Assembly: GCA_028283825.1 (NCBI GenBank)
Contig: JAPWJW010000001.1
Coordinates: 372,001 to 436,000 of the forward strand
Direction of reading: 5' to 3'
DNA length: 64,000 bases
From: Azospirillaceae bacterium
GTDB lineage: Bacteria > Pseudomonadota > Alphaproteobacteria > Azospirillales > Azospirillaceae
This document shows, one piece after another, positions 38,088-47,705 of this stretch (positions within the stretch are counted from its first letter, which is position 1; each line of letters opens with the position of its first letter). The notes under the pieces are model-generated. The model did not search any database. It saw only the letters and a program-made list of their open reading frames with translations, and was not told the origin of the DNA. The position numbers were made by a program, and so were the translations under genes.

Positions 38088-39034
38088 TGGCGGTTTCCCT
38101 GACCGCCGTCCCGGATCCACGCCCGCCGGATGAGGGCCCGGATGGGAGCGTGGATCTGCGCGGCGACTTCGAAGCCTCCGGCCTGCCGGAAATCTTCGAT
38201 GAACTGGACCAGGAGATGGTGGGCCTGGCGCCCATCAAGGGGCGGCTGCGGGAGATCGCCGCCCTGCTGCTGGTGGACAGGGCGCGCCAGCGCTTCGGCC
38301 TGGCGGTGGGCGCCCCCACCCTGCACATGAGCTTCACCGGCAACCCCGGCACCGGCAAGACGACGCTGGCCCTGAAGATGGCGGCCATCCTGCACCGGCT
38401 GGGTTATGTGCGGCGCGGCCATCTGGTGACCGTCACCCGCGACGACCTGGTGGGCCAGTACATCGGCCACACCGCGCCCAAGACGAAGGAGGTGCTGAAG
38501 CGTGCCGCCGGCGGCGTGCTGTTCATCGATGAGGCCTATTACCTGTACCGGCCGGAGAACGAACGCGACTATGGGCAGGAGGCCATCGAGATCCTGTTGC
38601 AGGTGATGGAAAACCAGCGCGACGACCTGGTGGTGATCCTGGCCGGCTATGCCGACCGCATGGAACGCTTTTTCCAGGCCAATCCCGGCTTCCGTTCCCG
38701 CGTCGCCCACCACATCGACTTCCCAGACTATGGCGAGGGGGAGTTGCTGGAGATCGGGGAGCGGCAGTTGCAGGGCATGAACTACCGCCTGAGCGGGGAG
38801 GCCCGCGCCGTCTTTGCCCGTTATATCGCCCTGCGCCGCGGCCAGCCGCATTTCGCCAACGGCCGCTCCATCCGCAACGCCCTGGACCGCGCCCGCCTGC
38901 GCCAGGCCAGCCGGCTGTTCCAATCGGCCGGCCGGACCCTGTCCAAGGATGACCTGATGGTGATCGAGGCGGCGGACATCCGGACCAGCCGGGTGTTCGA
39001 CGCGGCGCCCGGAAGCGAGGAGGAAGCGCCATGA
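38087..39034 (+). CDS. cbbX: CbbX, red-type Rubisco activase (AAA+)
   Basis: 315 residues. Hexameric AAA+ motor that threads the C-terminus of red-type RbcL to release inhibitory sugar phosphates. N-terminal segment ending in [20 protein letters not shown], Walker [21 protein letters not shown], pore loop [20 protein letters not shown], Walker [21 protein letters not shown], sensor [21 protein letters not shown]-terminal four-helix part with arginine-rich [16 protein letters not shown]. Overlaps both rbcS (1 nt) and rpe (4 nt), so it is tightly coupled. Confidence 0.97.
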   Translation: MAVSLTAVPDPRPPDEGPDGSVDLRGDFEASGLPEIFDELDQEMVGLAPIKGRLREIAALLLVDRARQRFGLAVGAPTLHMSFTGNPGTGKTTLALKMAAILHRLGYVRRGHLVTVTRDDLVGQYIGHTAPKTKEVLKRAAGGVLFIDEAYYLYRPENERDYGQEAIEILLQVMENQRDDLVVILAGYADRMERFFQANPGFRSRVAHHIDFPDYGEGELLEIGERQLQGMNYRLSGEARAVFARYIALRRGQPHFANGRSIRNALDRARLRQASRLFQSAGRTLSKDDLMVIEAADIRTSRVFDAAPGSEEEAP

Positions 39035-39681
39035 CCCAGCCCCTGATCGCGCCCTCCATCCTGTCCGCCGACTTCGCGGCCTTGGGCTCCGAGGTGCGGG
39101 CGGTGATGGAGGCCGGCGCCGACTATATCCACATCGACGTGATGGACGGCCATTTCGTGCCCAACATCACCATCGGCCCGGTGGTGGTGAAGGCGCTGCG
39201 CCCCCACACCGATCACGTGTTCGACGTGCACCTGATGATCAGCCCGGTGGACCCTTACCTGGAGGCCTTCGCCGAGGCCGGGGCCGACATCATCACCGTG
39301 CAGGCGGAGGCCACCACCCACCTGGACCGCACGCTGGAACGCATCCGCGCGCTGGGTGTAAAGGCCGGCGTGGCGCTGAACCCGGCGACGCCGGAAAGCG
39401 CCATCGCCTATGTGCTGGACCGGTTGGACCTGGTGCTGGTGATGACGGTGAACCCCGGCTTCGGCGGCCAGTCCTTCATCCACGGCATGCTGCCCAAGAT
39501 GCGGGCGCTGAAAACCATGATCGGCCGCCGCCCCATCCAGCTGGAGGTGGACGGCGGCGTGAACCCGCAAACCGCCCGGCTGTGCACGGAGGCCGGGATG
39601 GAGGTGCTGGTGGCCGGCTCCGCCGTCTTCCAGGGCGGGCCCGCGCTATATGCCACCAATATCCAGGCGTTGAAAGGGTAG
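39031..39681 (+). CDS. rpe: Ribulose-phosphate 3-epimerase
   Basis: 216 residues. It interconverts xylulose-5-P and ribulose-5-P, feeding PrkB. TIM-barrel motifs: [100 protein letters not shown]. Start overlaps the cbbX stop as ATGA. Last gene of the cbb operon (cbbE in cbb nomenclature), followed by a hairpin. Confidence 0.96.
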   Translation: MTQPLIAPSILSADFAALGSEVRAVMEAGADYIHIDVMDGHFVPNITIGPVVVKALRPHTDHVFDVHLMISPVDPYLEAFAEAGADIITVQAEATTHLDRTLERIRALGVKAGVALNPATPESAIAYVLDRLDLVLVMTVNPGFGGQSFIHGMLPKMRALKTMIGRRPIQLEVDGGVNPQTARLCTEAGMEVLVAGSAVFQGGPALYATNIQALKG

Positions 39682-39683
39682 TG

Positions 39684-39730
39684 TACTCCCCGGCATTTCG
39701 CTAAAAAGGCAAAACGGCCTTTCCGGGGAC
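39684..39730 (+). terminator. Compound hairpin between rpe and the patatin gene
   Basis: Outer stem CCCCGG / CCGGGG (ends near 39685 and 39727) encloses an inner AAAGGC / GCCTTT hairpin. No terminal T-run. It may mark the end of the cbb transcript or shape the patatin leader. Confidence 0.45.
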
Positions 39731-39735
39731 CCTTC

Positions 39736-40968
39736 ATGACCTATCGCATCCTGACCTTGGACGGCGGCGGCCCCTGGGCGCTGCTGGAGGCGATGGTGCT
39801 GGCCGACCTGTACGGCAGCGACACACCCGGCCACGACATCCTGGCGGAGTTCGACATGGCGGCCGGTACCTCGGCCGGGGCCATCGTGCTGGGCGGGCTG
39901 GTCAAGAACCTGACGCCGGCCCAGATCCTGGACCTGTTCGTCAACGACGCCCGGCGGTCCACACTGTTCGTCAAGATGCATGGGCTGGATCGCATCGTCG
40001 CCGAGCTGGATCTGGGCCCCAAATACAGCACGGCCGGCAAGCTGAACGGCCTAGCCGCCATGCTGGACGACACCAGCCTGGTGCCGCCCACCCCGGCCAC
40101 GGTAAACGGCCAGGTCAAGCCGCTGGCCCTGTCCACCCGGGCCATCGCCGACCTGCCCCTGCCGCCGGCACGCGGCGGCGCCACGCCGGTCAAGGTGTTC
40201 ATCACCGCCTTCGACTATGCCCAGCGCCGCGCCGCCCTGTTCCGCAGTTATGCCGGCCTGTCCACGCCGGTCGCCACCGGCATGGCCTCCACCGCCCCGC
40301 TGGCGGAGGCCATCAACGCCAGCAGCACCGCCCCGGTCACCTTTTTCGACACGCCGGCGGTGTGCCAGGGGCGCCTGTACTGGGACGGCGGCCTGACGGG
40401 CTGCAACAACCCGGTAATGCTGGCCCTGACGGAGGCGCTGCAACAGGGTGCCGGCCCGGTGTTCCAGATGCTGAGCCTGGGCAGCGGCACCACCCGCCTG
40501 GCCCCTCATGGCGACACCAGCCAGCCCCCCGCCCATCTGGGTGAGGTCACCAAGGCGCAGGGCATGATGGACGACCTGACCCGGCTGGCCCAGACCACGC
40601 TGGACGACCCGCCCGACGCCGCCAGTTATGACGCCCATATCCTGGCACAGCGCCTGGCCGCCCAGGACCCGGCCACGCTGGGCGGGCTGGTGCGCTTCAA
40701 CGTCTCCGTCCAGCCGGTGCTGGCCACCGGCGCCTGGGTGCAGCCAGCAGGCCTGGCCGGCGATTTGTTCACCACCCTGGCCGACCTGCCGGCCGACGCG
40801 GTGGAACCCGGACAGATCGCCCTGATCCAGCAGCTGGGCCGCGACTGGATGGCCGGCCGCGTGCCCAACCAGGCCTTGGTCACCCGCCTGCCGCAGCTGG
40901 ACTGCGTGCTGGGCGACGCCACCTATGCCGAGGCCAAGGCGCGGTGGGTGGCGTTGGCCCGGGCGTGA
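39736..40968 (+). CDS. Patatin-like phospholipase
   Basis: 410 residues. Patatin catalytic core at the N-terminus: oxyanion loop LTLDGGGPWALLEAMVL (a DGGGxxG variant, here DGGGPW), nucleophile Ser in AAGTSAGAIVLGG (GxSxG), and catalytic Asp in YWDGGLTGCNNPVM (DGG). Helical C-terminal part without signal peptide. Expected to hydrolyse lipid acyl esters in the cytoplasm or at the membrane. Not obviously linked to carbon fixation; it may be transcribed on its own. Confidence 0.85.
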   Translation: MTYRILTLDGGGPWALLEAMVLADLYGSDTPGHDILAEFDMAAGTSAGAIVLGGLVKNLTPAQILDLFVNDARRSTLFVKMHGLDRIVAELDLGPKYSTAGKLNGLAAMLDDTSLVPPTPATVNGQVKPLALSTRAIADLPLPPARGGATPVKVFITAFDYAQRRAALFRSYAGLSTPVATGMASTAPLAEAINASSTAPVTFFDTPAVCQGRLYWDGGLTGCNNPVMLALTEALQQGAGPVFQMLSLGSGTTRLAPHGDTSQPPAHLGEVTKAQGMMDDLTRLAQTTLDDPPDAASYDAHILAQRLAAQDPATLGGLVRFNVSVQPVLATGAWVQPAGLAGDLFTTLADLPADAVEPGQIALIQQLGRDWMAGRVPNQALVTRLPQLDCVLGDATYAEAKARWVALARA

Positions 40969-41088
40969 CGATGGCAGCACCCACAACCAGAGAGGTGGAA
41001 AACCGGACGCGACCACCCGCGTTATGGCATGATCGCACCTGAGGGCGCCGGCCATCCGGCGCCTTGAACGTTGGGGGAGGGAAACGTT

Positions 41089-42102
41089 TTGGACGGCTTG
41101 TCGCCATTCGGCCTGTTCGCCCTGGTCATCCTGGTCTTCGCGATCATCCTGGTGTTTCGCAGCATCAAGACCGTGCCCCAGGGCATGGAGTTCACGGTGG
41201 AGCGCTTCGGCCGGTACACCCGCACGCTGAAGCCGGGCCTGGCCGTCATCGTCCCCTTCGTCGATGGCATCGGCGCCCGCCAGACCATGCGCGAGGTGCT
41301 GCTGGATGTGCCGTCGCAGGAGATCATCACCAAGGACAACGCCATGGTGACGGTGGACGGCGTGGTATTCTTCCAGGTGCTGGACGCCGCCAAGGCCAGC
41401 TATGAGGTGCGCAACCTGGATCTGGCGGTGCTGAACCTGACCATGACCAATTTGCGCACGGTCATGGGGTCCATGGACCTGGACGAACTGCTGTCGCAGC
41501 GCGACGCCATCAACGCCCGGCTGCTGACCGTGGTGGACGCCGCCACCCATCCCTGGGGCGTCAAGGTCACCCGCGTGGAAATCCGCGACATCCAGCCGCC
41601 GCGCGACCTGATCGACAGCATGGCCCGCCAGATGAAGGCGGAACGCGAGCGCCGCGCCCTGATCCTGGAGGCCGAGGGACTGCGCCAATCCGCCATCCTG
41701 AAGGCGGAGGGTGAGAAGCAATCCGCCATCCTGCAGGCCGAAGGCCGGAAAGAGGCCGCCTTCCGCGAGGCCGAGGCCCGCGTGCGCCTGGCGGAGGCGG
41801 AGGCGGAGGCCACCCGCGTGGTGTCCGACGCCATCGCCGGCGGCAGCGTGCAGGCGGTGAACTACTTCATCGCCCAGCGTTACGTCGATGCCCTGAAAAG
41901 CTTCGCCGCCAGCCCCAACCAGAAGATCCTGTTCATGCCCATGGAATCCACCGGCATCCTGGGCGCCCTGGGCGGCATCGCCGAACTGGCCAAGGACAGC
42001 TTCGCCGGGGTGCCCGGGCCCCAAGCCACCCGCCCCGCCCCCCGGCGCCCGGATCCCCCGGCCCCGCCGCCGGCCGGTCCGTGGGACGCGCCCAGCAGCT
42101 AA
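41089..42102 (+). CDS. SPFH/band 7 (stomatin-like, QmcA-type) membrane protein
   Basis: 337 residues from the TTG at 41089, which has GGGGGAGGG 8 nt upstream; a TTG at 41071 overlaps that site and is rejected. One N-terminal membrane helix (FGLFALVILVFAIILVF), SPFH domain (about 30-190: GMEFTVERFGRYTRTLKPGL, ITKDNAMVTVDGVVFFQVLD, VTRVEIRDIQPPRDLIDSMA), a long Glu/Ala-rich coiled coil (about 185-265), C-terminal segment FMPMESTGILGALGGIAEL and a Pro-rich tail. Paired with an NfeD gene 11 nt downstream, the usual bacterial stomatin operon, involved in membrane microdomains/quality control. Confidence 0.9.
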   Translation: MDGLSPFGLFALVILVFAIILVFRSIKTVPQGMEFTVERFGRYTRTLKPGLAVIVPFVDGIGARQTMREVLLDVPSQEIITKDNAMVTVDGVVFFQVLDAAKASYEVRNLDLAVLNLTMTNLRTVMGSMDLDELLSQRDAINARLLTVVDAATHPWGVKVTRVEIRDIQPPRDLIDSMARQMKAERERRALILEAEGLRQSAILKAEGEKQSAILQAEGRKEAAFREAEARVRLAEAEAEATRVVSDAIAGGSVQAVNYFIAQRYVDALKSFAASPNQKILFMPMESTGILGALGGIAELAKDSFAGVPGPQATRPAPRRPDPPAPPPAGPWDAPSS

Positions 42103-42113
42103 GGGGACCGATC

Positions 42114-42569
42114 ATGCCGAACCTTGCCGATTGGACGCCGCACGCCTGGCACTGGCTGGCGGCGGGCGTCGCCCTGGCGCTGGTGGAGCTGCTGCTGCCC
42201 GGCATCGGCCTGCTGTGGCTGGGCGTGGCGGGGATGCTGGTGGGGGCCGTGCTGTTCCTTTTTCCCGCCTTCGGGCTTGTCGGCCAACTGGTCCTATTCG
42301 CCCTGCTGTCCGTCGCCCTGCTGGTCGCCACCCGTCGCCTTCTGGGGCCAGGCCGGGCGACATCCCAGCAAGCCAGCCCCTTGAACGAGCGCACCAGCCT
42401 GTATGTCGGCCGCGTCCTGACCCTGGAAACCGCCATCACCAATGGTCAGGGCCGCGCCCATTTGGATGACGGCACCTGGATCGTCCAGGCCAGTCAGGAT
42501 CTGCCGGCCGGTTCCACCGTGCGCGTGGTGGGGGTGGATGGCACAGCCCTGAAGGTGGAGGCGGCGTAA
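42114..42569 (+). CDS. NfeD-family membrane protein
   Basis: 151 residues. Short form without the ClpP-like protease domain: three or four membrane helices (AAGVALALVELLLPGIGLLW, LGVAGMLVGAVLFLFPAFGL, LVLFALLSVALLVATRRLL) followed by the OB-fold NfeD domain (LYVGRVLTLETAITNGQGRA, VRVVGVDGTALKVEAA). Partners with the upstream SPFH protein. Ends 4 nt from the convergent phoD stop. Confidence 0.9.
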   Translation: MPNLADWTPHAWHWLAAGVALALVELLLPGIGLLWLGVAGMLVGAVLFLFPAFGLVGQLVLFALLSVALLVATRRLLGPGRATSQQASPLNERTSLYVGRVLTLETAITNGQGRAHLDDGTWIVQASQDLPAGSTVRVVGVDGTALKVEAA

Positions 42570-42573
42570 GGCC

Positions 42574-44190
42574 CTACGCCGATTTCGCCCCCGGCTTGCC
42601 CGGTTCCACCACGAAGCTGGCGCGGGTGCTGATGGCGCCGCCGGGGGTGGAGACATGGTCCATGACGCGGAAGTTGGCGGTCAGCTTGTCCTGCGCGATG
42701 TCGCACATCAGATAGCCGCGCTGGTCGTTCATGAAACGGATGTGCGGGTTGCCGCGCATCACCTCATCATGGCGGGGGCGCTTGTCGGCGCCGTCGCCGC
42801 CGGAACTGATGGAGGTGCCGACGAATTCGGTGGCGATGGTCGGCGCCTTGTCATTATGGAAATCGGTCTTGAGGTCGCCCACGAAGTTCTGGTGCTCATC
42901 CCCCGTCAGCACCACCACGTTGTTCAGGCGGCGGTCGGCGATGTGGCGCAACAGGCGCTGACGCGGCTGGTGGTAGCCTTCCCAGCTGTCCATGTTGTAG
43001 ATGGCGCTGTGCCAGGGTTCCCGGTTCATGGACATCATCATCACCTGCTGGCCGATGATGTTCCAGCGGGCGCGGCCACGATCCAGCCCTTCGAACAGCC
43101 AGCGCTCCTGCTCCTCCCCCATCATCTGGGCGTCATCGTCGTCCTGGCCGTCGCAGGCCGGCTTGAAACCGTCGCCGCAGGGCTGGTCGGTGCGGAACTG
43201 GCGGGTGTCCAGCAGGTGCAGGTCGATCAGGTTGCCGAAGGCCAGGCGGCGATAGATCTGCATGTCCGGCCCCTTGGGCCAGGAGGCGCGGCGCAGCGGC
43301 ATGTGTTCGAAATAGGCCTGGGCGGCGGCGGCCCGGCGCAGCAGGAAATATTCAGGCGGCGCGATGCCGGCGCCATCGACATTGCCCGTCCAGTTGTTGT
43401 CGACCTCATGGTCGTCCCAGGTCACCATCCAGGGGGCCGCGGCACGGGCCAGCTGCAGGTCCAGGTCCAGCGTGTACTGGGCGTAGCGGCGGCGGTATTC
43501 GTCCAGGGAGAAGGGCTCATCCCCCAGGTGCCGGCGCGGCGTCGGGATGGCCAAGCCGCCGTAATAGGCGCTGGTCTCATGCGCCCGCACCCGGCCTTCA
43601 TAGATGTAGTCGCCGTAGTGGAAGACGTAGTCCGGCCGTTCCTCCGCCAGATGGCGGAAGGCGGTGTAGAAGCCGTCCTCATAATTCTGGCAGCCGACCA
43701 TGCCCAGGCGCACCCGGTCCACCTTGGCGCCCAGGGCCGGGGCCGTGCGGGCGCGACCGACCATGCTGCGCTCCGCCCCCACGATGAAGCGGTAGTAATA
43801 ATCGCGCGCCGGCTCCAGCCCCGTGACCTCGGCATGCACGGCGTGGCCCAGTTCCGGCCGCGCCACCTCCGTCCCCCGTTGGACGACGTTGCGCATGCGC
43901 TCGTCCGTGGCGACTTCCCAATCCACCTCCACCGGGCGCTTGGGCATGCCGTAGCCGAAGGCCAGCGGATCGGGCGCCAACCGCGTCCACAGCACCACCC
44001 CGTCGGGCAGCGGGTCGCCTGATGCGACGCCCAGCGAGAACGGGTCGCTGGAAAACACCGCCTGCGCCAGGGCCGGGCGGCTGGATGAGGGCAGCAGGAA
44101 AGCCGTGGCCGCCGTGACGCCCAAGGATTTCAACAGGGTGCGGCGGGTGGTGGCGGGAACGGGGCTGAAACGGCGATCAAAGGCGGTCAT
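42574..44190 (-). CDS. phoD: Alkaline phosphatase D (PhoD), Tat-exported
   Basis: 538 residues from ATG giving MTAFDRRFSPVPATTRRTLL, a twin-arginine signal (TTRRTLLKSLGV); the longer frame upstream is discarded. Hydrolyses phosphodiesters/monoesters in the periplasm, Ca/Fe-dependent. PhoD N-terminal domain (SLGVASGDPLPDGVVLWTRL), catalytic part: VGCQNYEDGFYTAFRHLAEE, DYVFHYGDYIYEG, WDDHEVDNNWTGNVDGAG, MMGEEQERWLFEGLDRGRAR, GDEHQNFVGDLKTDFHN. Lies downstream of a TonB receptor on the same strand, suggesting joint uptake and hydrolysis of an organophosphate, by inference only. Confidence 0.93.
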   Translation of the reverse strand: MTAFDRRFSPVPATTRRTLLKSLGVTAATAFLLPSSSRPALAQAVFSSDPFSLGVASGDPLPDGVVLWTRLAPDPLAFGYGMPKRPVEVDWEVATDERMRNVVQRGTEVARPELGHAVHAEVTGLEPARDYYYRFIVGAERSMVGRARTAPALGAKVDRVRLGMVGCQNYEDGFYTAFRHLAEERPDYVFHYGDYIYEGRVRAHETSAYYGGLAIPTPRRHLGDEPFSLDEYRRRYAQYTLDLDLQLARAAAPWMVTWDDHEVDNNWTGNVDGAGIAPPEYFLLRRAAAAQAYFEHMPLRRASWPKGPDMQIYRRLAFGNLIDLHLLDTRQFRTDQPCGDGFKPACDGQDDDDAQMMGEEQERWLFEGLDRGRARWNIIGQQVMMMSMNREPWHSAIYNMDSWEGYHQPRQRLLRHIADRRLNNVVVLTGDEHQNFVGDLKTDFHNDKAPTIATEFVGTSISSGGDGADKRPRHDEVMRGNPHIRFMNDQRGYLMCDIAQDKLTANFRVMDHVSTPGGAISTRASFVVEPGKPGAKSA

Positions 44191-44334
44191 GGCGCGGCAA
44201 CCCGGGGAACGGCGGTCGAACGGAAAGGGTGGAGCGGCGGCAGAGTGCCCGGCGCTGAAACCCCGTTCAACCGGGAAAACCGGGAGGGGATGCCCTGTCA
44301 TGAAACTATCGCAGACACGGCACCCCATCGGCCG

Positions 44335-46453
44335 TCATTTGGCCGGGCCCAGCGCCCCCAGCTTGTAGCTGAGCCCGACATAAAACACCTGGCCCGGGAC
44401 GGTCATCGTCCAGCGTTCGCGGTATTGGGTGGTGTCCACCACCTCGGTATAGCGCACGGTATTCAGCACGTCGTTGACGCTGGCCACCAGCTTCAGCCGG
44501 GGGCTGAAATCATGGCCGTAGGCCAGGTTCAGCGCCCCGTAACCCGACCGGCTGCCGCCCGCCGCCAGGCTGCGCCCGCGCAACTGGCCCTTCACCTGAA
44601 AACTATCGTCCGCATCGGGCGTCCAGGTCAGGCCCAGCTTGGTCTCGTGGGTCAGCACCGAGCCCGTATAGTCGATGCCGTCGATGGGGGCCGTCTGCCG
44701 CACATGGGACAGGTCGGAACTGAGGTTGACCGTCCATGCGGACGACAGGTGCAGATCCAAGGAAATGTCCAGCCCCTCCGTCGAGCCGCTGCCCGCGTTC
44801 TCATAACTTGAGACCAGGGTCGTGGCGCCGGCGACGGGGGTGTAGTCATAGCCGATGACCTGGTCGCTCAAGGTGCGGGCATACAAGGTGGCGCTGAAAT
44901 CGACCGGTGTGGCGGCATAGCTGTAGCGGGCGTCCAGCGACTGCACCCGCCCGGGCTTGAGGTCGGGGTTGCCCATGCCGATGACCGACCCCACCACCGT
45001 GGGCAGCGGGTTCAACTGGTCGGTCGACGGCCGTTCGATGCGGCGGCGATAGTTGAAGCTGAGGGTGCTGTCCGGCGTCAGGTCGCGGCTGAGGGACAGG
45101 CTGGGGCTCCACTGCACATCGTCGCGATCACCAGAACGAAGGTCGGTGTCCTGCTGGAAATCGCTGCGTTGGGTTTCCAGCCGCAGCCCGGCCTTCACCG
45201 TCCAGGTCCCCAGCGGACGCTGGTAGTCGGCGTAGGCGGCGGCCAGGGTCTGGTCCAGGTGGAAGCGGGTGGCCAGGCCCACGGCGGCACCGCCACCCGC
45301 GTCGTTGCTGCCGCTGGCGGAGTGGGAGGTGCGGTCGCGATCGAACTGGGCGTCGAAGCCCAACTTCAATTGAGCACCCCGGGGCAAGGGCAGGACGTAG
45401 TCCCCGCTGACGGTGTCGATCCGTTCACGCTCGTCATGCGGCTGTCGGTAGATTTCCTGTGGCGCCGGGGGATTGAGGAAATCCTCGACATCCGTGGAGC
45501 CGCGGGTGGTTTCCAGCTGTTCATGCGTCGCCTTCAGGGTGAGGGTGTCGCCGCCTGCCAAGCCCTTGCGCACGTAGTCGCCGGTGACGGAGTAATGGTT
45601 GAAATGCTGGTTGGCAGCGTCGTGGATGACGCTGTCGCCAGTCACGTCCCCCGTCGTATCCGTCCGCGTGGCGCTTTCCAGATAGCGCCGGGGCCGATAG
45701 CGCAAGGCGCCTTCCGCCCCCAGGTCGAAGCTGTCGTGGTCGGTCGCGGCGTAGCGCGCATCCAGGCTGGCGGCGGCGTTGGTGTAGGGCACGAAGGTGC
45801 CCCGCCGCGCCACGCGGCGGCTGTCGGTCGAACCGGCGGCCCCCAAAGCGGTCAGGTCTGTGTCCTGGATGTCGTAGCGGATGTCCTGGCGCAGGCTGGC
45901 CGTGCCGCTGAAAACCCACTTATCGACGCCGACCGAACCGGAGAACGAGCCGTTGCGGCGGCCGTGCGGGCCGGCGTTGAGGGTAAGATCGCCCTTGAGC
46001 TCCGGCACCTTCGTCTTTTTGGTGATGATGTTGATGAGGGCGGCCGCGTTGGAGCGGAACTCCGGACCGGGGTCGGTGATGACCTCGATCCGGTCGATGG
46101 TGTCGGCGGCGATGGATTGCAGGGCCACGACCAGATTGCCGCGCAAGGCGGCCGAGGGCTTGCCATCGACCAGAACATCGACGGAGGCGCCGCGCACGCT
46201 GACCTTGCCCTCCGGATCGACATTGACCGACGGCAGCGTGGCCAGGACGTCGGACACGCTGCCGCTTTTGGCCTGAAGGTTGTTGCGCAGGTCGTACACC
46301 GTGCGGTCGTCCCTGGTGCATCACCTCGGGCGCCTGGGCCGTGACGGTGATTTCCGTAGGCGGAGAATCGGACGCCGCGCTTTGCCCCATGGCCGAGGGA
46401 GCGGAAACCAGGGCGCAGGCGATGGCGGCGACGGGCACAAAAACTTTGGTCAC
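44335..46453 (-). pseudogene. TonB-dependent outer-membrane receptor, N-terminus out of frame by one inserted base as assembled
   Basis: Signal peptide MTKVFVPVAAIACALVSAPS lies at 46453 in one frame, leading through ITVTAQAPEVMHQ. The body begins in the next frame as DRTVYDLRNNLQAKSGSVSD. Deleting one C from CCC at 46311-46313 (plus strand) joins them into about 705 residues. Plug domain (about 45-150: VSDVLATLPSVNVDPEGKVS, VDVLVDGKPSAALRG, DRIEVITDPGPEFRSNAAAL), beta-barrel to the end with strand pattern typical of the OMP_b-brl_3 group (VNDVLNTVRYTEVVDTTQYR, VFYVGLSYKLG). Transported ligand unknown; phoD next door hints at a phosphorylated compound. Confidence 0.85.
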
Positions 46454-46658
46454 GCGAGCCCGTCCTTATCTTTATGCGGGGTGAGGCTCCGCCGGCCACG
46501 GGGCCGGCATCGGCCCCGCGTCAGGACGGAAGGGATTGTTTTTCATGGTTTACCGGCACCTTCCCCGATGCCGGCGACCTCAAGATCAGGGTATTTGATC
46601 GGGTTCGCAAACGACGATACCTTGGCCCCATCCTGAGTTTTTCTAAGGACGAGCCCCC

Positions 46659-47546
46659 ATGTCGCTCAGTGCCATTTCGCTGAACGCGTTGCGGGCGTTC
46701 GAGGCGGCGGCCCGGCACCTCAGTCTGACCCGGGCGGCGGATGAGCTGTGCGTCACCCAGTCGGCCGTCAGCCACCAGGTGCGGACCTTGGAGGAACAGC
46801 TGGGCACCAGCCTGTTCCGGCGCAGCACCCGCGGCCTGATCCTGACGGACGAGGGCCAGGCGCTGGCCCCCACCATCATCGACGCCTTCGCCACCATCGA
46901 CCGCATGCTGGCCGCGGTCAGCGCCGGCGGCCCGGCGGAGGTGGTGAATCTGGGCGTGGTCGGCACCTTCGCCGTCGGTTTCCTGTTCGAGCGGCTGGGC
47001 CAGTTCCGGGCGCTGTACCCCCGCATCGACCTGCGGGTCATGACTAACAACAACAAGGTCGACCTGTGGAGCGAAAGCCTGGACCTGGCCATCCGTTTCG
47101 GCGACGGCGCCTGGCATGGGGTGGAGGCGCATCGCCTGATGGACGCCCCCATGGCACCGCTGTGCGCGCCGGCGGTGGCATCCACCCTGACCAGGCCGGC
47201 CGACCTGGCCCAGCATGCGCTGCTGCGGTCCTACCGCACCCAGGACTGGCCGGCCTGGCTGAAGGCGGCGGGCGTGGCCGGCGTGGCGGCGCGCGGCCCC
47301 CTGTTCGACGCCTCCACCCTCATGATCCAGGCGGCCATGCTGGGCGAGGGCATCGCGCTGGCACCACCCGCCATGTTCCGGCGCGAGTTGGAGGACGGCC
47401 GCCTGGTCCAGCCCTTCGCCATCGCCGTCGATACCGGGTCCTATTGGCTGACCCGGCTGTTGTCCCGGCCGCTGACGCCCGGCATCAAAGCCTTCCAGGA
47501 TTGGTTGCTGGCGTGCGCGCACGCCTCGGGACGATCCCCACCTTGA
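46659..47546 (+). CDS. LysR-family regulator (GcvA-like)
   Basis: 295 residues. HTH: LNALRAFEAAARHLSLTRAA, DELCVTQSAVSHQVRTLEEQ, typical of the GcvA/AmpR subgroup. Effector domain FAVGFLFERLGQFRALYPRI, WSESLDLAIRFGDGAWHGVE, LTRPADLAQHALLRSYRTQD. Divergent from the TonB receptor across 205 nt, so it may control it and phoD. The region between contains no clear operator that I can read. Confidence 0.88.
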   Translation: MSLSAISLNALRAFEAAARHLSLTRAADELCVTQSAVSHQVRTLEEQLGTSLFRRSTRGLILTDEGQALAPTIIDAFATIDRMLAAVSAGGPAEVVNLGVVGTFAVGFLFERLGQFRALYPRIDLRVMTNNNKVDLWSESLDLAIRFGDGAWHGVEAHRLMDAPMAPLCAPAVASTLTRPADLAQHALLRSYRTQDWPAWLKAAGVAGVAARGPLFDASTLMIQAAMLGEGIALAPPAMFRRELEDGRLVQPFAIAVDTGSYWLTRLLSRPLTPGIKAFQDWLLACAHASGRSPP

Positions 47547-47659
47547 CCGTTTGGTCAGGATCAGCCAGGGTTCCGCCGGCCCCCGGCCCAGCTTGCCGGG
47601 ACATCGGGAAATAGTCTAGGTTTCAAGCAGCAGGCGCATCGCCCGCGACGGGTATTTCA

Positions 47660-47684
47660 AAGGGGCGCATTTCAAGAAAATGCC
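47660..47684 (+). promoter_or_regulatory. Hairpin in the leader of the nucleoside transporter operon
   Basis: GGGGCGCATTT and AAAATGCCCC flank CAAG, forming a hairpin about 20 nt before the ribosome site ACGGAGGCAGGG. It does not resemble a purine riboswitch. May modulate translation of the BMP gene. Confidence 0.35.
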
Positions 47685-47705
47685 CCACGGAGGCAGGGAC
47701 CCTTA

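Noticed and set aside
40051-42024. 657-codon minus-strand open frame opposite the patatin and SPFH genes
   Set aside because: Spans two real plus-strand genes and their gap; low-complexity antisense composition.
47640-47700. Purine riboswitch before the nucleoside transporter
   Set aside because: The hairpin lacks the three-way junction core and conserved loops of the purine class.
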